Assembly: GCF_029227915.1 (NCBI RefSeq) | Contig: NC_079884.1 | Span: 22,816,001-22,880,000, forward strand | Reading direction: 5' to 3' | From: Hydractinia symbiolongicarpus | Lineage: Eukaryota > Cnidaria > Hydrozoa > Anthoathecata > Hydractiniidae | DNA length: 64,000 bases | In this document: piece by piece, positions 33,600 through 46,300 of the stretch | Position numbering within the stretch: position 1 is the first letter of the stretch | Layout of the letters: each line of letters starts with the position of its first letter | Notes under the pieces: generated by a model | What the model was told of the DNA's origin: nothing | What the model saw: the letters and a program-made list of their open reading frames with translations, nothing else | Databases searched by the model: none | Position numbers and translations under genes: made by a program

Positions 33600-34449
33600 T
33601 TTCAATTTAACATAAACCTGTTGTGAAAAAAGCAATTTTCAGTCATCTATATATTATTCAAGTCACACTTGCACATGAAAACATGCATACTAAAACCTAC
33701 TTTGGTGTGAAACACCTTTTTTATTATAAATAGTGGCAAAACTATTTGGCAACCAATTGTAGGACGATACAGAGTAATTAGAAGGTACATATACAGCCTA
33801 AATAAATTTAATTTCTGGTGTACAGTTTTGTAACGTCGGAATAAATGAGTTCAAATAAATTCAAATAAATGAATAAATGAGTTCACATTAAAATAAACTA
33901 AAAGCAATGTGCTGTTTTAATAGCAACCAATGACAGTGTGGTTATACCTTACAAGATTGAAAATTGAAATTGTTAATTCAGTTTGCTTCATGAAGTGAAG
34001 CATGGCTTGTATAATTAACCAGTGAATATATTTATTAACAGTAGATTTGTTTAAAATGATTAAAATCTGGACTAGCAGGTTTATACTGTTTAGTTAATCC
34101 TATGCACCCTAGTTTATATGTCTATATATTCTAATTAATTGGTTGCTGATTAAGTAGCTTTGCACTTTTGCAGCATTTTCTAAAATACTGCTTTACCTCA
34201 GCACTATAAAAAGTGAAGAATATTGACAAAACTGTTAGTTATTTTTTGAATAGTTGCATTTTTGTTGTGTTAGCGTATAGGACTCAGTGCAGGTTAGGAA
34301 TATGTAAGGGAGGCCACAGGCAATATAATGAATTTTTTTCCGTCGAGCCAGGATCAACTTGTGACATATTTGTACTGATCATGTCAGTTGTTGGGTTCTG
34401 CCTATGTTACAATGTTTAACTCTGGGAGTCCTTAGACTGACCCTTGAAT

Positions 34450-34640
34450 GTCTCGAAAAGTGTCTAGTATCAACAGTCGGGGCATTTTATGACAGTTTTT
34501 AAAATCGTACAAATTGTTTGTCAATGGTTAGACCTGTCCCATCTTATGGCTGTCTTTTTAAAGCACAAGTGTCCTTTGTCAATAGTTGGACCTGTCCCAC
34601 CCTATATGACACGGTTTTTATAAGGGAGAGAGTCCTTTGT
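34450..34640 (+). repeat. degenerate tandem array, about 60-base unit
   Basis: Three copies of a unit with TTTGTCAATAGTTGGACCTG, TCCCA and a GACA(C)GTTTTTA-type end are seen near 34460, 34515 and 34570, and a partial fourth near 34630. Confidence 0.55.
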
Positions 34641-34778
34641 CGTGGAACATGTACAAACTTAAGACCAATTACATACATTTGTCAAGGCTGGACCAGGCCT
34701 GTCGATGAACAATCCTAACTGCAAACACACCGAGCAATCATTTGACAGGCAAGTTCCGCGTCTGAATTTAGGTAGGCC

Positions 34779-35917
34779 TTAACCCTATGTTCAAATTAAA
34801 TCAAACTTGGCACACTTATAGTACGTCATAAAAGGAACAAAATGCGGCAATAAATTTTTGCTTGCGTCAGCACATTTTCTGTGACGTCACCAGAAGCTTG
34901 AAAATTGTTAAAAATGCCACTATCTGCTTAAAATATAATTACTTTTGTTCTAGAGCGAATTTTTACATTCTGTTTAAAGTTTCTAAAAGCTAAATAAAAT
35001 GTGTTTAACATATCTTCCGGTTTTTACATGGATCGGATAAAAAATTGCCAAAAATTGCCCTAAAATCCGTTTTTTTTCCGATTTTCGGGTAAAATCCGAC
35101 AAAATCGGGAAATCGGATTGGTCACGTGTCAAAATTATTCAAAATGATTCTTCTTGATGAAACAAAGTTGTGTTGCAAGTTTCAAGTTCTAAGGATAATC
35201 CTAACAGGAGTTATTATATTTTCGGATTCCGCCCCCCCCTGACGTTTTTTTTTTTATAACTCCTGATAGCTTTCTTATATGGCTATGATACTTACTGAGT
35301 TTTAACATTTATCTATTACACACATGCATGCAAAATTTTTAGGTCCTATACCTTTCAGAGGCTTTGATATTGGCCATTACTCGAAACTACCCCTAAAATC
35401 TCTATGAAATCCTTATAATGGGGAAAATATAATAACTCCTGTTAGGATTATCCTTAGAACTTGAAACTTGCAACACAACTTTGTTTCATCAAGAAGAATC
35501 ATTTTGAATAATTTTGACACGTGACTAATCCGATTTCCCGATTTTGTCGGATTTTACCCGAAAATCGGAAAAAAAACGGATTTTAGGGCAATTTTTGGCA
35601 ATTTTTTATCCGATCCATGTAAAAACCGGAAGATATGTTAAACACATTTTATTTAGCTTTCAGAAACTTTAAACAGAATGTAAAAATTCGCTCTAGAACA
35701 AAAGTAATTATATTTTAAGCAGATAGTGGCATTTTTAACAATTTTCAAGCTTCTGGTGACGTCACAGAAAATGTGCTGACGCAAGCAAAAATTTATTGCC
35801 GCATTTTGTTCCTTTTATGACGTACTATAAGTGTGCCAAGTTTGATTTAATTTGAACAATCCTATGAAAAGTTATTGAGGGGGGGGGGCGGAAAAACCCC
35901 GGACCGAATAGGGTTAA
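34779..35917. mobile_element. piggyBac-like non-autonomous element with long inverted arms
   Basis: The outer ends are TTAACCCTAT (34779-34788) and ATAGGGTTAA (35908-35917): CCCTAT/ATAGGG termini inside TTAA, the piggyBac target. Inside, 34789-35223 and 35422-35856 are inverted copies of 435 bases without gaps; I count about two mismatches by eye. A 198-base loop (35224-35421) separates them. The right side has 51 extra bases with a G run. There is no transposase frame. Transcription through it would give a long, almost perfect hairpin RNA. Confidence 0.8.
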
Positions 35918-36605
35918 ATGGGTTAGAGCAATTACTGTTGTCTCTGGTTAATATAATTCAGCCTTTTAGCTAGCTTTTTTAAAATTTTCTGGTGCATAAT
36001 AAAATGGTTTCAGTTTGCGTTCTGTGGATGTTCACTCTCTAAAAAATTTAAGCTTCCGTAAAAAGTAAAGCTAGCTAGCTAGCTACCTCTCTCTAGAGCT
36101 AGCTAGATTATCAATGTATGGAGGGTTTTCAAAAAAAAAAGGTAGAATACTTCCATTCCTACCGATGGCTTCACCAGCTAGCTTAAATTTATTGACTAAT
36201 TTAATTGTATTGATGGTCACTTAACAAAACGCTATTATTGTCAATAGCACTATCAAATTTCAGCTGTCTGCCTTTCTTTCTGTTGTCTGTTCTGTAAAAA
36301 AATATTAACCAGCGGTCAGGTCATCGAGACAGTCTTGCCAGAGTATATTCATAACATAGATTCCTGACCCCTCTTCTATTTCGGCAACGCCTGCCCCCTG
36401 ACCTATCTTTGTATTCAATTTTAATTCAATTTTGCAAGAAAATGTACTGCTGCGAGCTTGATAAAACAAGAAAATAGTAATATAAAAGAATCAAGCAATC
36501 ATTCTTTCCACCAATAGTTATTGTTGACGCGACGTTAAAATAAGCGGTGGTTCACGGGTCAAAAGAAATTAAATTAAAGAAAAACGAGACCAAATTCTAA
36601 ACAAC

Positions 36606-38089
36606 ATGGCGATTTCAACAGCAAATGTATTTATTGCTGTCGTGTCTATGATAGCTGCTATTATTTACAGCGGACAAAGTAGCCTTTTTATACAGAAACT
36701 TAACGAGATCTTTCATTGGAAAGCGGGCTGTAACCCGTCTTTTTCAGTTGGTTTGTATTTTATATTCATTTCATTTAAGCAAAGCGTATAAAACAGCGCA
36801 CAAAATATAACTCGCTTTGTTTCTTTAAAGTGAATAGTATATAACCTTTTTATGCAGGTAATGTAACATTGCATTACTTCTCTGGTCGTGGAAGAGCAGA
36901 AGCTATAAGACTGCTTCTTGAAGATCAACATGTTCCTTACACAGAAACAAGATATACTAAAGAGAACTGGCCAGAAGCTAAAAAAGCTGGCATAGAAGCT
37001 GGTGTCTACACTTATGGACAAGGTAAAAGCACGTTTTGAAATTAGCTATGACAAAAAAGCGAAGACTGATTGTACCTCTACTTTTATTCTTTTAATTGAT
37101 TTTTTAGTCCCTGCCATTGTTACAAGTAAGAACAAGAACTTGGTCCAAAGCAAAGGTAGTGAGCTATATAAATGTTAGATTAATTGTGTATATCTATATA
37201 CTTTAGCTATAGTTATTTCCTATACATCTCCAAAATAGCAACTACCTTCTCTTAAACAAATACATTAAACTTGTGATTAAAGTTCATCCCGAAATATGAG
37301 TGTTGGTGTTGTTGCAGCCAGGAGTCACCTATCAGATAAAACACAACATCTTTTATGACAAAAAAAGTTTTTCTAAGGTGTCTTAATATTTGTTCTGATT
37401 TAATGATATATGTATATAGCTATATAGATTTCTTTTTATACACTTCGTACTTATTCATACTTGACATATACGAAGATGGTTTGTTCATTCACTCTTCACA
37501 TTTAACCAAGCTAATATTCGGTAGTGGAGTATAGAAAGAAAACGAAACTCCCTATAAACATTGGCAACACAAATGTGTAGTTCTAAATAAAAACCCATGT
37601 TTTGTTGTGTCACAGGAGGTAAACTTTATTTCTGAAGATTATGAAAAATTGTAACCCAATGCTTAATACGTATAAAAAGATAACTCCTGATACAGCCATG
37701 CAACACAAATAACGCAAAGTCAAAAACTTTTTGAATCGTGGCGTCGTAGATTAGTGGTTATAGTGGCGCCGTAGATTAGTGGTTATAGCTCTCGTACTCT
37801 GTGCGGGAGACCGGGGTTCGATTCCTTTTGACGGCGATTCAACATTGGCAAGTGAATGTCCCGGGTTAACCCAAGCCATGTGAGAGAAATTGGGAAGATG
37901 GCACACTGTGTGGGTCGTTGGATGTTGCCGGGAGTTGTCTAGTAGAGCGCGGGCTCTAATTGGGTCTGCGTAGCTCAAAATGAGCATTAAATACTCTAGG
38001 ACTCTCCATCTACGCAATGGCCCCTCCTGGAAATAATAGACAGGGTATATCCCTCGATATTTGTGAGGCTAGCCATGTAAAATATGCAC

Positions 38090-38120
<31 letters not shown>

Positions 38121-39543
38121 GTGAATCGAGTTTTTTTTTCCCGATTCAATCTTTTGCAATTCTTTTGATATTTTTGTCGCTTTGAGAAAAGTAATTTAAA
38201 ATTCCTTCTTTTTTGTGTAAATAAAACTTAAGTAATTATACTTAAAAAAAGTATTTAATTTCAAAAAATTTAGAATTAGAAATGCTAAGCAAAAAAACTC
38301 GAACTGGATTAATATTTGCGAATCTACAATCTAATAAAATTAACAAGAATTATTTACGCGAAGAAACCCAAAATCGCAAACAGTTGATATATTTTTGATA
38401 GCGTCAGCATTTATGTGCTAAATTTTATAACAACTTGCAATCAGGAGGATAAAAAGTAGTGCATGAAGAATTGTGATATATATATATTTGGCAATAAAAG
38501 GTTTTTTATTGTGCAATAAGGCTTTCTATTTTGTAATAAAGGTTTTTATTGTGTGAAAAGAAGTTTTTGAATAGAAAGATATACATAATTGTATTGTTCT
38601 AAACTTTGTAATTATTGTAAAGTAATGAACTGTAACCTTTTTTTATATATATTTTGGAACGAGACTCTTTTTGTACACCTGACGAAGAAATGATCGAAAC
38701 GTTGTTATAAATACTTGGGTTTTTTTGACTCCATATATATATATATATATACATGTTATTACAGTTATCCTCCAGTTTCTTGGACGTTCTGTTGGTTTGG
38801 ATTGTGATTGCAAAGATTTAGAAAGATGCGACATAATAGCTGCTGGCGTAGGTATGTACAAAAGTTACGGTTCCAAGTTTTTTTGAAAAGTTTCTAAAAT
38901 ATGGAGGACGCCAGTTGCTTGGTTGCTTATTCCACTTTTTTGTGGGAAAAAAATTCACAGTTTTGCGGGGTTTTTTTTCAAAAATTCACGAAATTTAATT
39001 CTTTGAAATATTTTTTTTTGCAAACAGCGGAAATAAATACCAAAAAAATTTTAAGTCAGGAACCGCGAAATTCTACATCCCAGGTTTTTTTTTCTAAAAG
39101 TCCCTGGTGATTTTTGTAAACCCACAAATAAACGTACACCTGTATTTTTAGACGATATTCATCAAAAAAGAAACAGATATATTTACAATCCAGATTTCAG
39201 TTACGCGTTGAAGGACGAATACGAGAAAAACGTGTTAATCGTGTGGCTCAATTATTTTGAGCAGTTGGCGCCTCGTGTAAGCGATGCGTCTGATGGTGTG
39301 CATTTCGCAAGTGACAGAATGACCTGGGTGGATTATCTAGTCTTCGACATGATTGATAGTAACTGTCATTTTGTCAATTATGGAAGCTCCGATATCAATG
39401 GTGAAACGCCGTGCGTTGTGCTCTTGAAGAAGTTTCCCAGATTGACAACATTTTTTAACCATTTTAAAACTAGGAAAAATATCCAGACCTACATGGATAG
39501 TGAACGAAGACCGGAATATAAATTGCCTTATCAGCCTAAATAA
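36606..39543 (+). CDS. glutathione S-transferase with N-terminal membrane anchor
   Basis: Five exons close in frame to 278 residues: 36606-36750, 36858-37022, 37108-37155, 38765-38851, 39152-39543. The GST N-terminal thioredoxin-like domain begins at about residue 50 (NVTLHYFSGRGRAEAIRLLL) with the Tyr expected to activate glutathione; YGQVPAIV and VILQFLGRSVGL continue it. The C-terminal helical domain runs to the end (FASDRMTWVDYLVFDMI, FPRLTTFFNHF). It most resembles the pi/sigma/alpha type of cytosolic GST. Unusually, about 49 residues precede the GST domain, with a hydrophobic stretch at residues 7-21 (NVFIAVVSMIAAIIY) encoded by its own exon: a signal anchor or signal peptide. The Gln-Ser in LVQSK replaces the usual SN/SDAI loop, so glutathione binding may differ. 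A SINE sits in intron 3. Confidence 0.85.
37738..38120 (+). mobile_element. tRNA-derived SINE with (CTAT)n tail
   Basis: It has pol III boxes A (TAGATTAGTGG, 37772-37782) and B (GGTTCGATTCC, 37815-37825), 32 bases apart as in a tRNA gene, then an unrelated body and a tail of seven CTAT units (38091-38120). The first 25 bases (GTGGCGTCGTAGATTAGTGG...) are present twice in tandem (37738 and 37763). It lies in GST intron 3. It is not a functional tRNA, as no acceptor stem closes. Confidence 0.8.
38720..38752 (+). repeat. short (TA)n microsatellite
   Basis: About 18 bases of alternating TA just before the polypyrimidine-poor acceptor of GST exon 4. Confidence 0.6.
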
Positions 39544-41092
39544 TGAGAGCTATGTTACTACGTAAATAGAAAATACTTTATTATTTTTTTACCAGTATTT
39601 GTGGTATTTTAATAACCGGTGATACCTTTCAGGGACCGAATTATAGACACACGATTAGATTTTTTTTTGTTTTATTTTAATAATTATTAGATAAAAAGAA
39701 AAGCGATTGTATTTTTTTCTAATTTTGAGAATGTTTTTTTTTGCTCATTGAGATATCATGCATTCGCCGTTTTGTGCTTGCCTCCAAAAACACGCAATAT
39801 TCTATTGCCTGGTATAGTTAATATACTTTAGGGAAATACCTTTCTCGAATTTCTCAGGAGAATTAATTTTTGCGAGATAGGTATAGATGCTTATCATTAT
39901 TTGCTCAAGGAAGTCTAGAAATGTCGTATGAAGTTACAATATAAAGCACCAACAACGATAAAAACCACACTTAACAATTATAACGCAAGACCTTAAACAG
40001 CAACGATTAAAGTGATATACTTATGATTTTTTATACCACAAAAGAAGTACTGGATAAATAAAATTTTATCGCCAGAAGCCTATTTCAATATGTTTAAGGA
40101 AGTAAATTACTGCGATCAAACCCTTTATAAAATTTCTTGGAGTCAATTTACGCGATTTGGACTAAAAATCCCAAAAGTTTGTTTCGCAAAAGTTTCTTAG
40201 TTTAAAGCAATCCGTGTTATAATTGGCTTGAGTACTACCTGAAATGGGGTTAATTTCCTTTGGTGCCAAAAGTAGCCTAGTACAAAAAAATTATAACGAA
40301 TGATGTCTTCATGGAGAATAAGAACGTAGGTTTTTCCCTTTCATTTGTTCATACCGTAACGTAGTAAAAATACTTCTATGGAAGGTAATAAATGCTAAAA
40401 TATAATACCTAAAAACTATTTGTAGCCATATCTTTTGATAACGAGGCATGGAATGGTAATTTGGAAAATAGAATACTTTAACGACGAATCAAGTTGAATT
40501 TCCTACGGCTTATTAAAGAAATCGATTATGAGAAGGGCTTTTTCAGGTCCCGCGGCGTCAAATTAAATTAAAACAGATTTTTCCCTCAACATCAAAATCC
40601 TTAAAATCTCGGTCATAGCACCGGAAAAAGGACCACATCAATCTAGTTACATATTTTTCTTATACTCAAAATAAAGTACAATAAGAGAAAGGTCTATATA
40701 AAAGAAAGTTGGGGATTTTTTAGCATTTATCATTCATATCACCAGAGCTTCCTTCTCACTTTTTCATGTGTGCTTTCGCACTTAGCCACCTATCAGAAAA
40801 GAAGCACTGGAAACGCGCGAACGAGCATTTATAATTGAGGATAGTTTGGTTTTTAAAAACACCATTAAGTAGGACGTCAAAAGTATCATCTGATTTGAAA
40901 AACTGTCAAGTAAAATGTTATGAAATTTCATTCTGGGAATGTTGTACGTGTGAAAAGGGTATGGGACGAACTCGAAATGTGGCGGAAAGAAGCCATGACA
41001 GTCGCGTAAAAGTTCGAATAAAAGGCTTCGAAATTAGCTTTGTCAAAACAAATCCTACTCACAAACAAGACATGCAGGAAAACAAACTTTAG
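39544..41092. other. intergenic region, GST to Tctex1 gene
   Basis: GST 3' UTR and the promoter of the next gene. A frame at 40835-41092 has no domain and ends just before the next gene's ATG. Nothing else is recognised. Confidence 0.5.
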
Positions 41093-41097
41093 AAAAT

Positions 41098-42450
41098 ATG
41101 AGAAAAACTTCAGAACGCAGAAACAGTTTATTTGAGCCAACCCATCTCCGAATTGAAAAAGATCGTGGTTCAAGCATTATATGCTTATCAGATGTACCAA
41201 GTATAGCCAGGAAAAGTAAGATTTTGCTATTTCTAATCAATTTTTTTAAGCCTCCATCAAAACTATGTTTGGTTAGCGTCATTTATAATTACAAAAGTGA
41301 GTCAATCCGATCAGTCGGCCGGGTAAATAATTTTTCCGAAAAATCCTGTAAGCTGGTCGTTTTTAATCTATAAGCCTGCTGTACTTTTAGCCCCAATTTT
41401 AAGTTCAATTTTGCCAATCAACGATGCTCCGTGGGTGTCGTTTGCTTCTTAAGCAGAAAAAAAATATAGCGATCAAGTGGCAAATAAGCCAGCGCAGTCT
41501 CCTCATACCTGGGTCAGTAAGAAACGCATAGAGCAATCAATCCACTTTGCATGTTTTAAGATGCGGATACCACGCGAAAAGTAAATGGATTTGATTTTGT
41601 TAATGCTGCTTGGGGAAGATAAAAAGGCATGACTTTTACCATTCGTTTAGTTTATTGCTTCCACAAATTTACGGAATCAGTGACTTGAATTTTGCCTTTT
41701 AAAGTGAGTCGGACGGGTGACGGTAACCGATCATATTTTTGAACATGGTCTAAGATCGTGTCGGATACAAAAATAATGTCGTGTAAAAGTTTTATTTCCA
41801 TATTGCCAACACATGTTTTTCCTTTATACCTCTTTACTCGACTTCTGTTGAAAATTAATAAACTTTCCTCAAGGTGAAAGCGTTTGTACAGGTTCACAAA
41901 ATTCCCACCTAGAACAGTATCAACCAATCAAGGTATAATAATTATAAGTTCAAAACAAATAAAGGTAATGCTTGAACGATTTGAATGATTGAAATTAACA
42001 TGATATTGATCACAAATAGAAAGACAGTCTTAACTATAGGTACCTGTAAATAAATATAATGATATTTCTTCACTAATTTTTTCAGTCCAACGCGTACAAT
42101 ATGAGAACACCTACAAACTTGAGCCTGACACACGTTTCGATATGTCCAAAGTCAAAAAGATTATTAACGACGAATTGGAAGAGAAATTCAGCGATTTCAA
42201 ATACAATCCTTTGGAAGCCGGCCAACTGTGTAAGCGAACTGCAACCATTATCAAAGAGGAAATAAAGCATCTTGATGTTGATCGCTATAAAATTGTGTGT
42301 TGTGTGACGGTGTCACAAAATGCTGGTCAAAGTGAAAAGCAAGCGAGTCGTTTCTTGTGGGATGAGAAGAAAGATAACTGGGCTGCTGGCACGTATACCA
42401 ACAACAGTATAACTGCCAATGCGACTGTCTACGCTTTGTATTATGAATAA
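41098..42450 (+). CDS. Tctex1-domain dynein light chain
   Basis: Two exons join in frame: 41098-41215 and 42086-42450, giving 160 residues. The first exon encodes a charged N-terminal tail (MRKTSERRNSLFEP). The second is a whole Tctex1 domain: VQYENTYKLEPDTRF, then VKKIINDELEEKF, LCKRTATIIKEEIKHL, DRYKIVCCVTV, SRFLWDEKKDNWA and the closing ATVYALYYE, in the order seen in TCTEX1D1/DYNLT5. The family forms dimers that join dynein intermediate chain to cargo, and the D-type members often work in cilia. A splice acceptor-like TAG lies five bases before the ATG. Further 5' exons cannot be excluded. Exact paralogy within the family is not resolved. Confidence 0.87.
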
Positions 42451-43338
42451 GGAAACTGAACTGCTCCTTAGTCTATATATGGTAGTTAACAATTCTCTCA
42501 TAACCAAAATAGCTAATACACTATTTTTTGTTAAAGTTTACAAAAAATACTTATTGAGGGGGAATTACTTAATTAAATTCCATTTTAAAAATTGTCTCAA
42601 GGTGTAGCTAAATCATTCTAAGTTATTGATGAAAGACAATCCTAATGTCCTGCGAGTTTTTTTTTACGAAAACAAATTTTGTTCGTGGCAAAAAAAAAAA
42701 AAAAATGCTGGAAACAAGTATTCAGGTCATATCAATTTTTTATAAATGCAATCATTTTGATGTATTTATCATTGCAAACATTCGAAAATCGTTTTAAAGA
42801 AACTATGTTCCAACTCTTCAACGTGAATGTTGTGATAACAGATTATATCTCAGCCAGCTTAAGATCTGCTAATAATTACTTCGAACAATTTGTTCCGGTT
42901 TACGTTTTTGACTATAACCTAGATGCTTGAGCACTGCAGATAAAAACAACTTTTTGAAAAATTATATGCTTGAATAAATTCAAGAAAATAACAGCAGTAA
43001 CATGTAAAGGATAATAATAAATTTTAAAAAACTAACATAGTATCAAGCAAGAAACAAAAGCCCAACTGCGGATAGGCTTGTTTAAAATAACAGCTTTGAT
43101 TGCAATTTGCTCATCTTTTTGACCTGATTTCTCGCAGTTCATGCCGGCATTACATTTTTTATAGCAGCACATAAACCCGTGCAAGGTAACCTGTTTCACA
43201 GCAGCAAGAAACTCAACCAAGCGTGTTGGTTGTTTCAGTGATTTTGAGTGCTAATTCTTTAATATTATGAGCATGTGCAGCGATATAATTTTGTAGATAG
43301 TTTTCACTCGATTCTCTTCACGTCGTTACTGTACCAAG
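42451..43338. other. spacer, Tctex1 gene to secreted-protein gene
   Basis: About 0.9 kb. It has an A-run (42690) and open frames on both strands, including a minus-strand cysteine-bearing frame at 43032-43220, which I could not support as a gene. The promoter of the next gene should be here. Confidence 0.45.
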
Positions 43339-46300
43339 ATGTTGCCGATAATATTATTAACGCTGGTATCGTTAGTTTTGGGAGGTAATCCGTCCGAATT
43401 TTTTTTGTTTTTAATGCTTTTCACATCCGTATGTTTTTGACAGTCTTGTATCAGTTTCTGCACAGAATATAGAATATGGGAAAGTTTGATAGTGTCACTA
43501 TAAAATTTAGTTTGTAGAGACGTAACGTCAAGTTTTGCAAATACGGTCCTGTTCTGGTTGAGGCTTAATAGTGCAAAATTATGGTAGAAGTAATGGTGAA
43601 TATAATGAAAAAAGTTTTGCAAAGTAAGTAAACAAAAAATGGAATTGGTGCTTTAAGGACATCGTGAGCAATGTGAGTAATTGGTTTAACAAAAAAATAA
43701 AACAAAAAATAATAAAGGTTAAGCATGCAAAAAACATTAACTTGGAATCAAAATGGCTTACTTTTTTAATTTGAATAAATCTCCATAGATAAATAAGAAT
43801 AATTTTAAGGCTCAAGCGTTTATCCAAACAAAATTGTTCTCCTCCGTCAGTACTAATCAAGTACTCATCTCATCGATGCATTGCAGTAAAAAATTTTGCT
43901 CAAATTTGGCATAAAACATCACTTTGAGCATTAAGATAAGCAATGTTTTATGTTGCATCGTTTTCATGCAGCTAGGAGACTCAGGATAATTTTTCTTACC
44001 ACCGAAAAATCGCAATAGTTAAGGTAGGAAAAATTACGTTGGGACGCATCATACGAATTTTCTGCGCTCAGAATACTGACCACGCTTTCTATTCTTTTTT
44101 ACTCACGTGATCAATATCAAGAAAGCCTTTGTTTTGAGCGCAAATAGCCACCTAAACAAATATAATTAATTCTTATATTATTTAACAGGGTAAGATGTGA
44201 CCAAGCCGGCTTTGTGCTCATTGGTTAATTTTAATTCGAGGTTTGCCCTGAGGTTGATTTGAATTTTAAGGATTTGTCTAACACGTTCGTTTGCGTTTAA
44301 GCTTTCGTATGAGAGAAAATTACTTTGTTGACTTCGAAGAAAGCTTAGTTAACAAGGCTATTTTCTAGGTGGACTAGTTTACACAATCAAACTTAAAACA
44401 CGAAATTAGCCACCTTGCAATTTTTTTCAATCCGTAAAAATATAGTATCTGTAATGTTTGCGCCATGTGTAAAAAAACCTTTTTATAAGCATGACAATAT
44501 ATAGTCTGACTCGTATTTCGTATATAAACAAGCATTATGCTAAGCATAACGGCTCAGCTCAGTAAATATCTGTAAATTTCGGTATTTATGCTGAGACGAG
44601 CTACCTTAAGGGAACTAATCGTTCCAAGTTTTGCGAGTTTTATCAATTTCGCGAAAATCAGGTCCCATCATTTCGTCTGTCACAGTGTTCAAAAAGATGA
44701 TTAAAAGTTTTCATTTCAGTAGATATAAGGCTAATACTTATTTGAGCAGTACTAAAAGTCACATCTGTGAAGCTTTGTTTTTATGAAAAATGAGTATTTT
44801 TACTCAAAGAACAGACCTGTAAAAAGCAAAATCGTTTCTTGCAATAATATTATTGTCTACCGAAGAAGCTACCTGGACACAACAATTTATGTCATGGTAC
44901 TTTGGTTGACCGAGGGGCTACTATGGTTGCAAAAAATGAACTGTTTATATCATCTAAAAAATAATAAATAATGCGTTATAAAATTTCTTATAGATGTTTG
45001 TGACTAATGCTACAGGCCTAAAGCAGGATATTGTGACAAAAACAGACGTTTTTAAAAAAAAATTTTAAGGAACGTATTCATATGGATGAGTACAGAGAAG
45101 AATAACAAAATCGAACTGCAATGTGTTTCTCATGCATGTTCTTGTGTCTCAAATTTGATTCCTCGTTAAGTTTGTTGATTTACAAGAAATCAGTTATAAA
45201 TTATGTGCATTATAATCTGTCTGACCGGCCACTTAATCTTCGGGCATCATCCCCTGGCCGTTCTTAGGAAAAACAGAACGGTATCATTCTTAACGAAACT
45301 ATCCCGACCAATATATATACTTAAAATTTGAAGTTACCAACCTGACTTGATACTTGTCACACAGTAAAATGACAGGAGACAACCTTAACAATATCAGGAG
45401 AACGAACACGACAACGAAAATTAATTTTCTTATAATTGTCCTGAACAGGCCGTGCTCCTTACCTTGGCGGCGATCTGGAACCTCTCTTGGAAGAAACAAA
45501 GCGTTCTGGGATTACACAGGGTAAGTAAATCACTGGTTAATCGAGGCAATCGGAAATAAGTAGAATGTTGACAGATAATTCGCCGTCAAATGCTCAAGCT
45601 CTCCGTCGTTAAATGAAGAAAAATGGAAAGAGAAATGAATAATGTCAAATTTAATACCCATCTTTCTTACATTTTGTGCATTGTTTGTTTTTTAAGTTCC
45701 GAAGCCTGTGACAGCGCAGCAGAAAGAAAATTATCAACGTTACAATACAAAATTCACAGAAATCGCAAAAGCATATGCCGAAGGGTATAAAGGTAATTCT
45801 TTTTTAAGCATGAAGTTTGTATTTTTTTTCTTTTGAACTTTTTTAATTAATAGCGAAATAATCCACAGGCCGTACATGTATTCATCTTGATTATTACATT
45901 TTCAGCCGCAATTAAAGCTGTTCAAGCCAGAGCGCTTATTGCTCAAAAACGTCTATATCAAAACCATCTGGCTGCACAAATTAATGCGAGATCGACAATA
46001 CCCGAAACTCCGACAACAAGTTCCGAAAATGTTAAGGAAAACACAGGTGCCTTTAATCTGCCTGTACCAAACGAGGTTTGTACATTTTACTTCAGTTTTC
46101 ACTTTGTCTTTTTTACTAAAATAACAAAAACTAAATAGATGACTCGTTGTTTCTCACTACCCCAAAAAATGGAAGATAGCTGGATTTCAACAGATAAAAA
46201 AACTTTCGATTAATTTTTTTACATTCACCAATTGTCTGCTTTTGTTATCAGGTCACAGTAAACGGAATGGAGAAATCAGGTATTCCTCATGCTGAACCAA

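Larger units (their letters stand above)
33618..36605. other. intergenic region, KLHL20 to GST (divergent promoters)
   Basis: The two flanking genes are transcribed away from each other, so both promoters lie here. No gene is recognised. It contains a short tandem array (34450-34640) and the 1.1-kb TTAA-flanked inverted-repeat element (34779-35917), which separates the two promoters. Confidence 0.6.

Noticed and set aside
32520-33635. Upstream Met start for KLHL20 (33635)
   Set aside because: A splice acceptor at 33618-33619 lies between it and the Met at 33599, so the first is probably intronic.
45299-45499. 66-codon minus-strand frame
   Set aside because: It overlaps exon 2 of the secreted gene, which fits the plus-strand splice phase and repeats a motif found again in exon 9.
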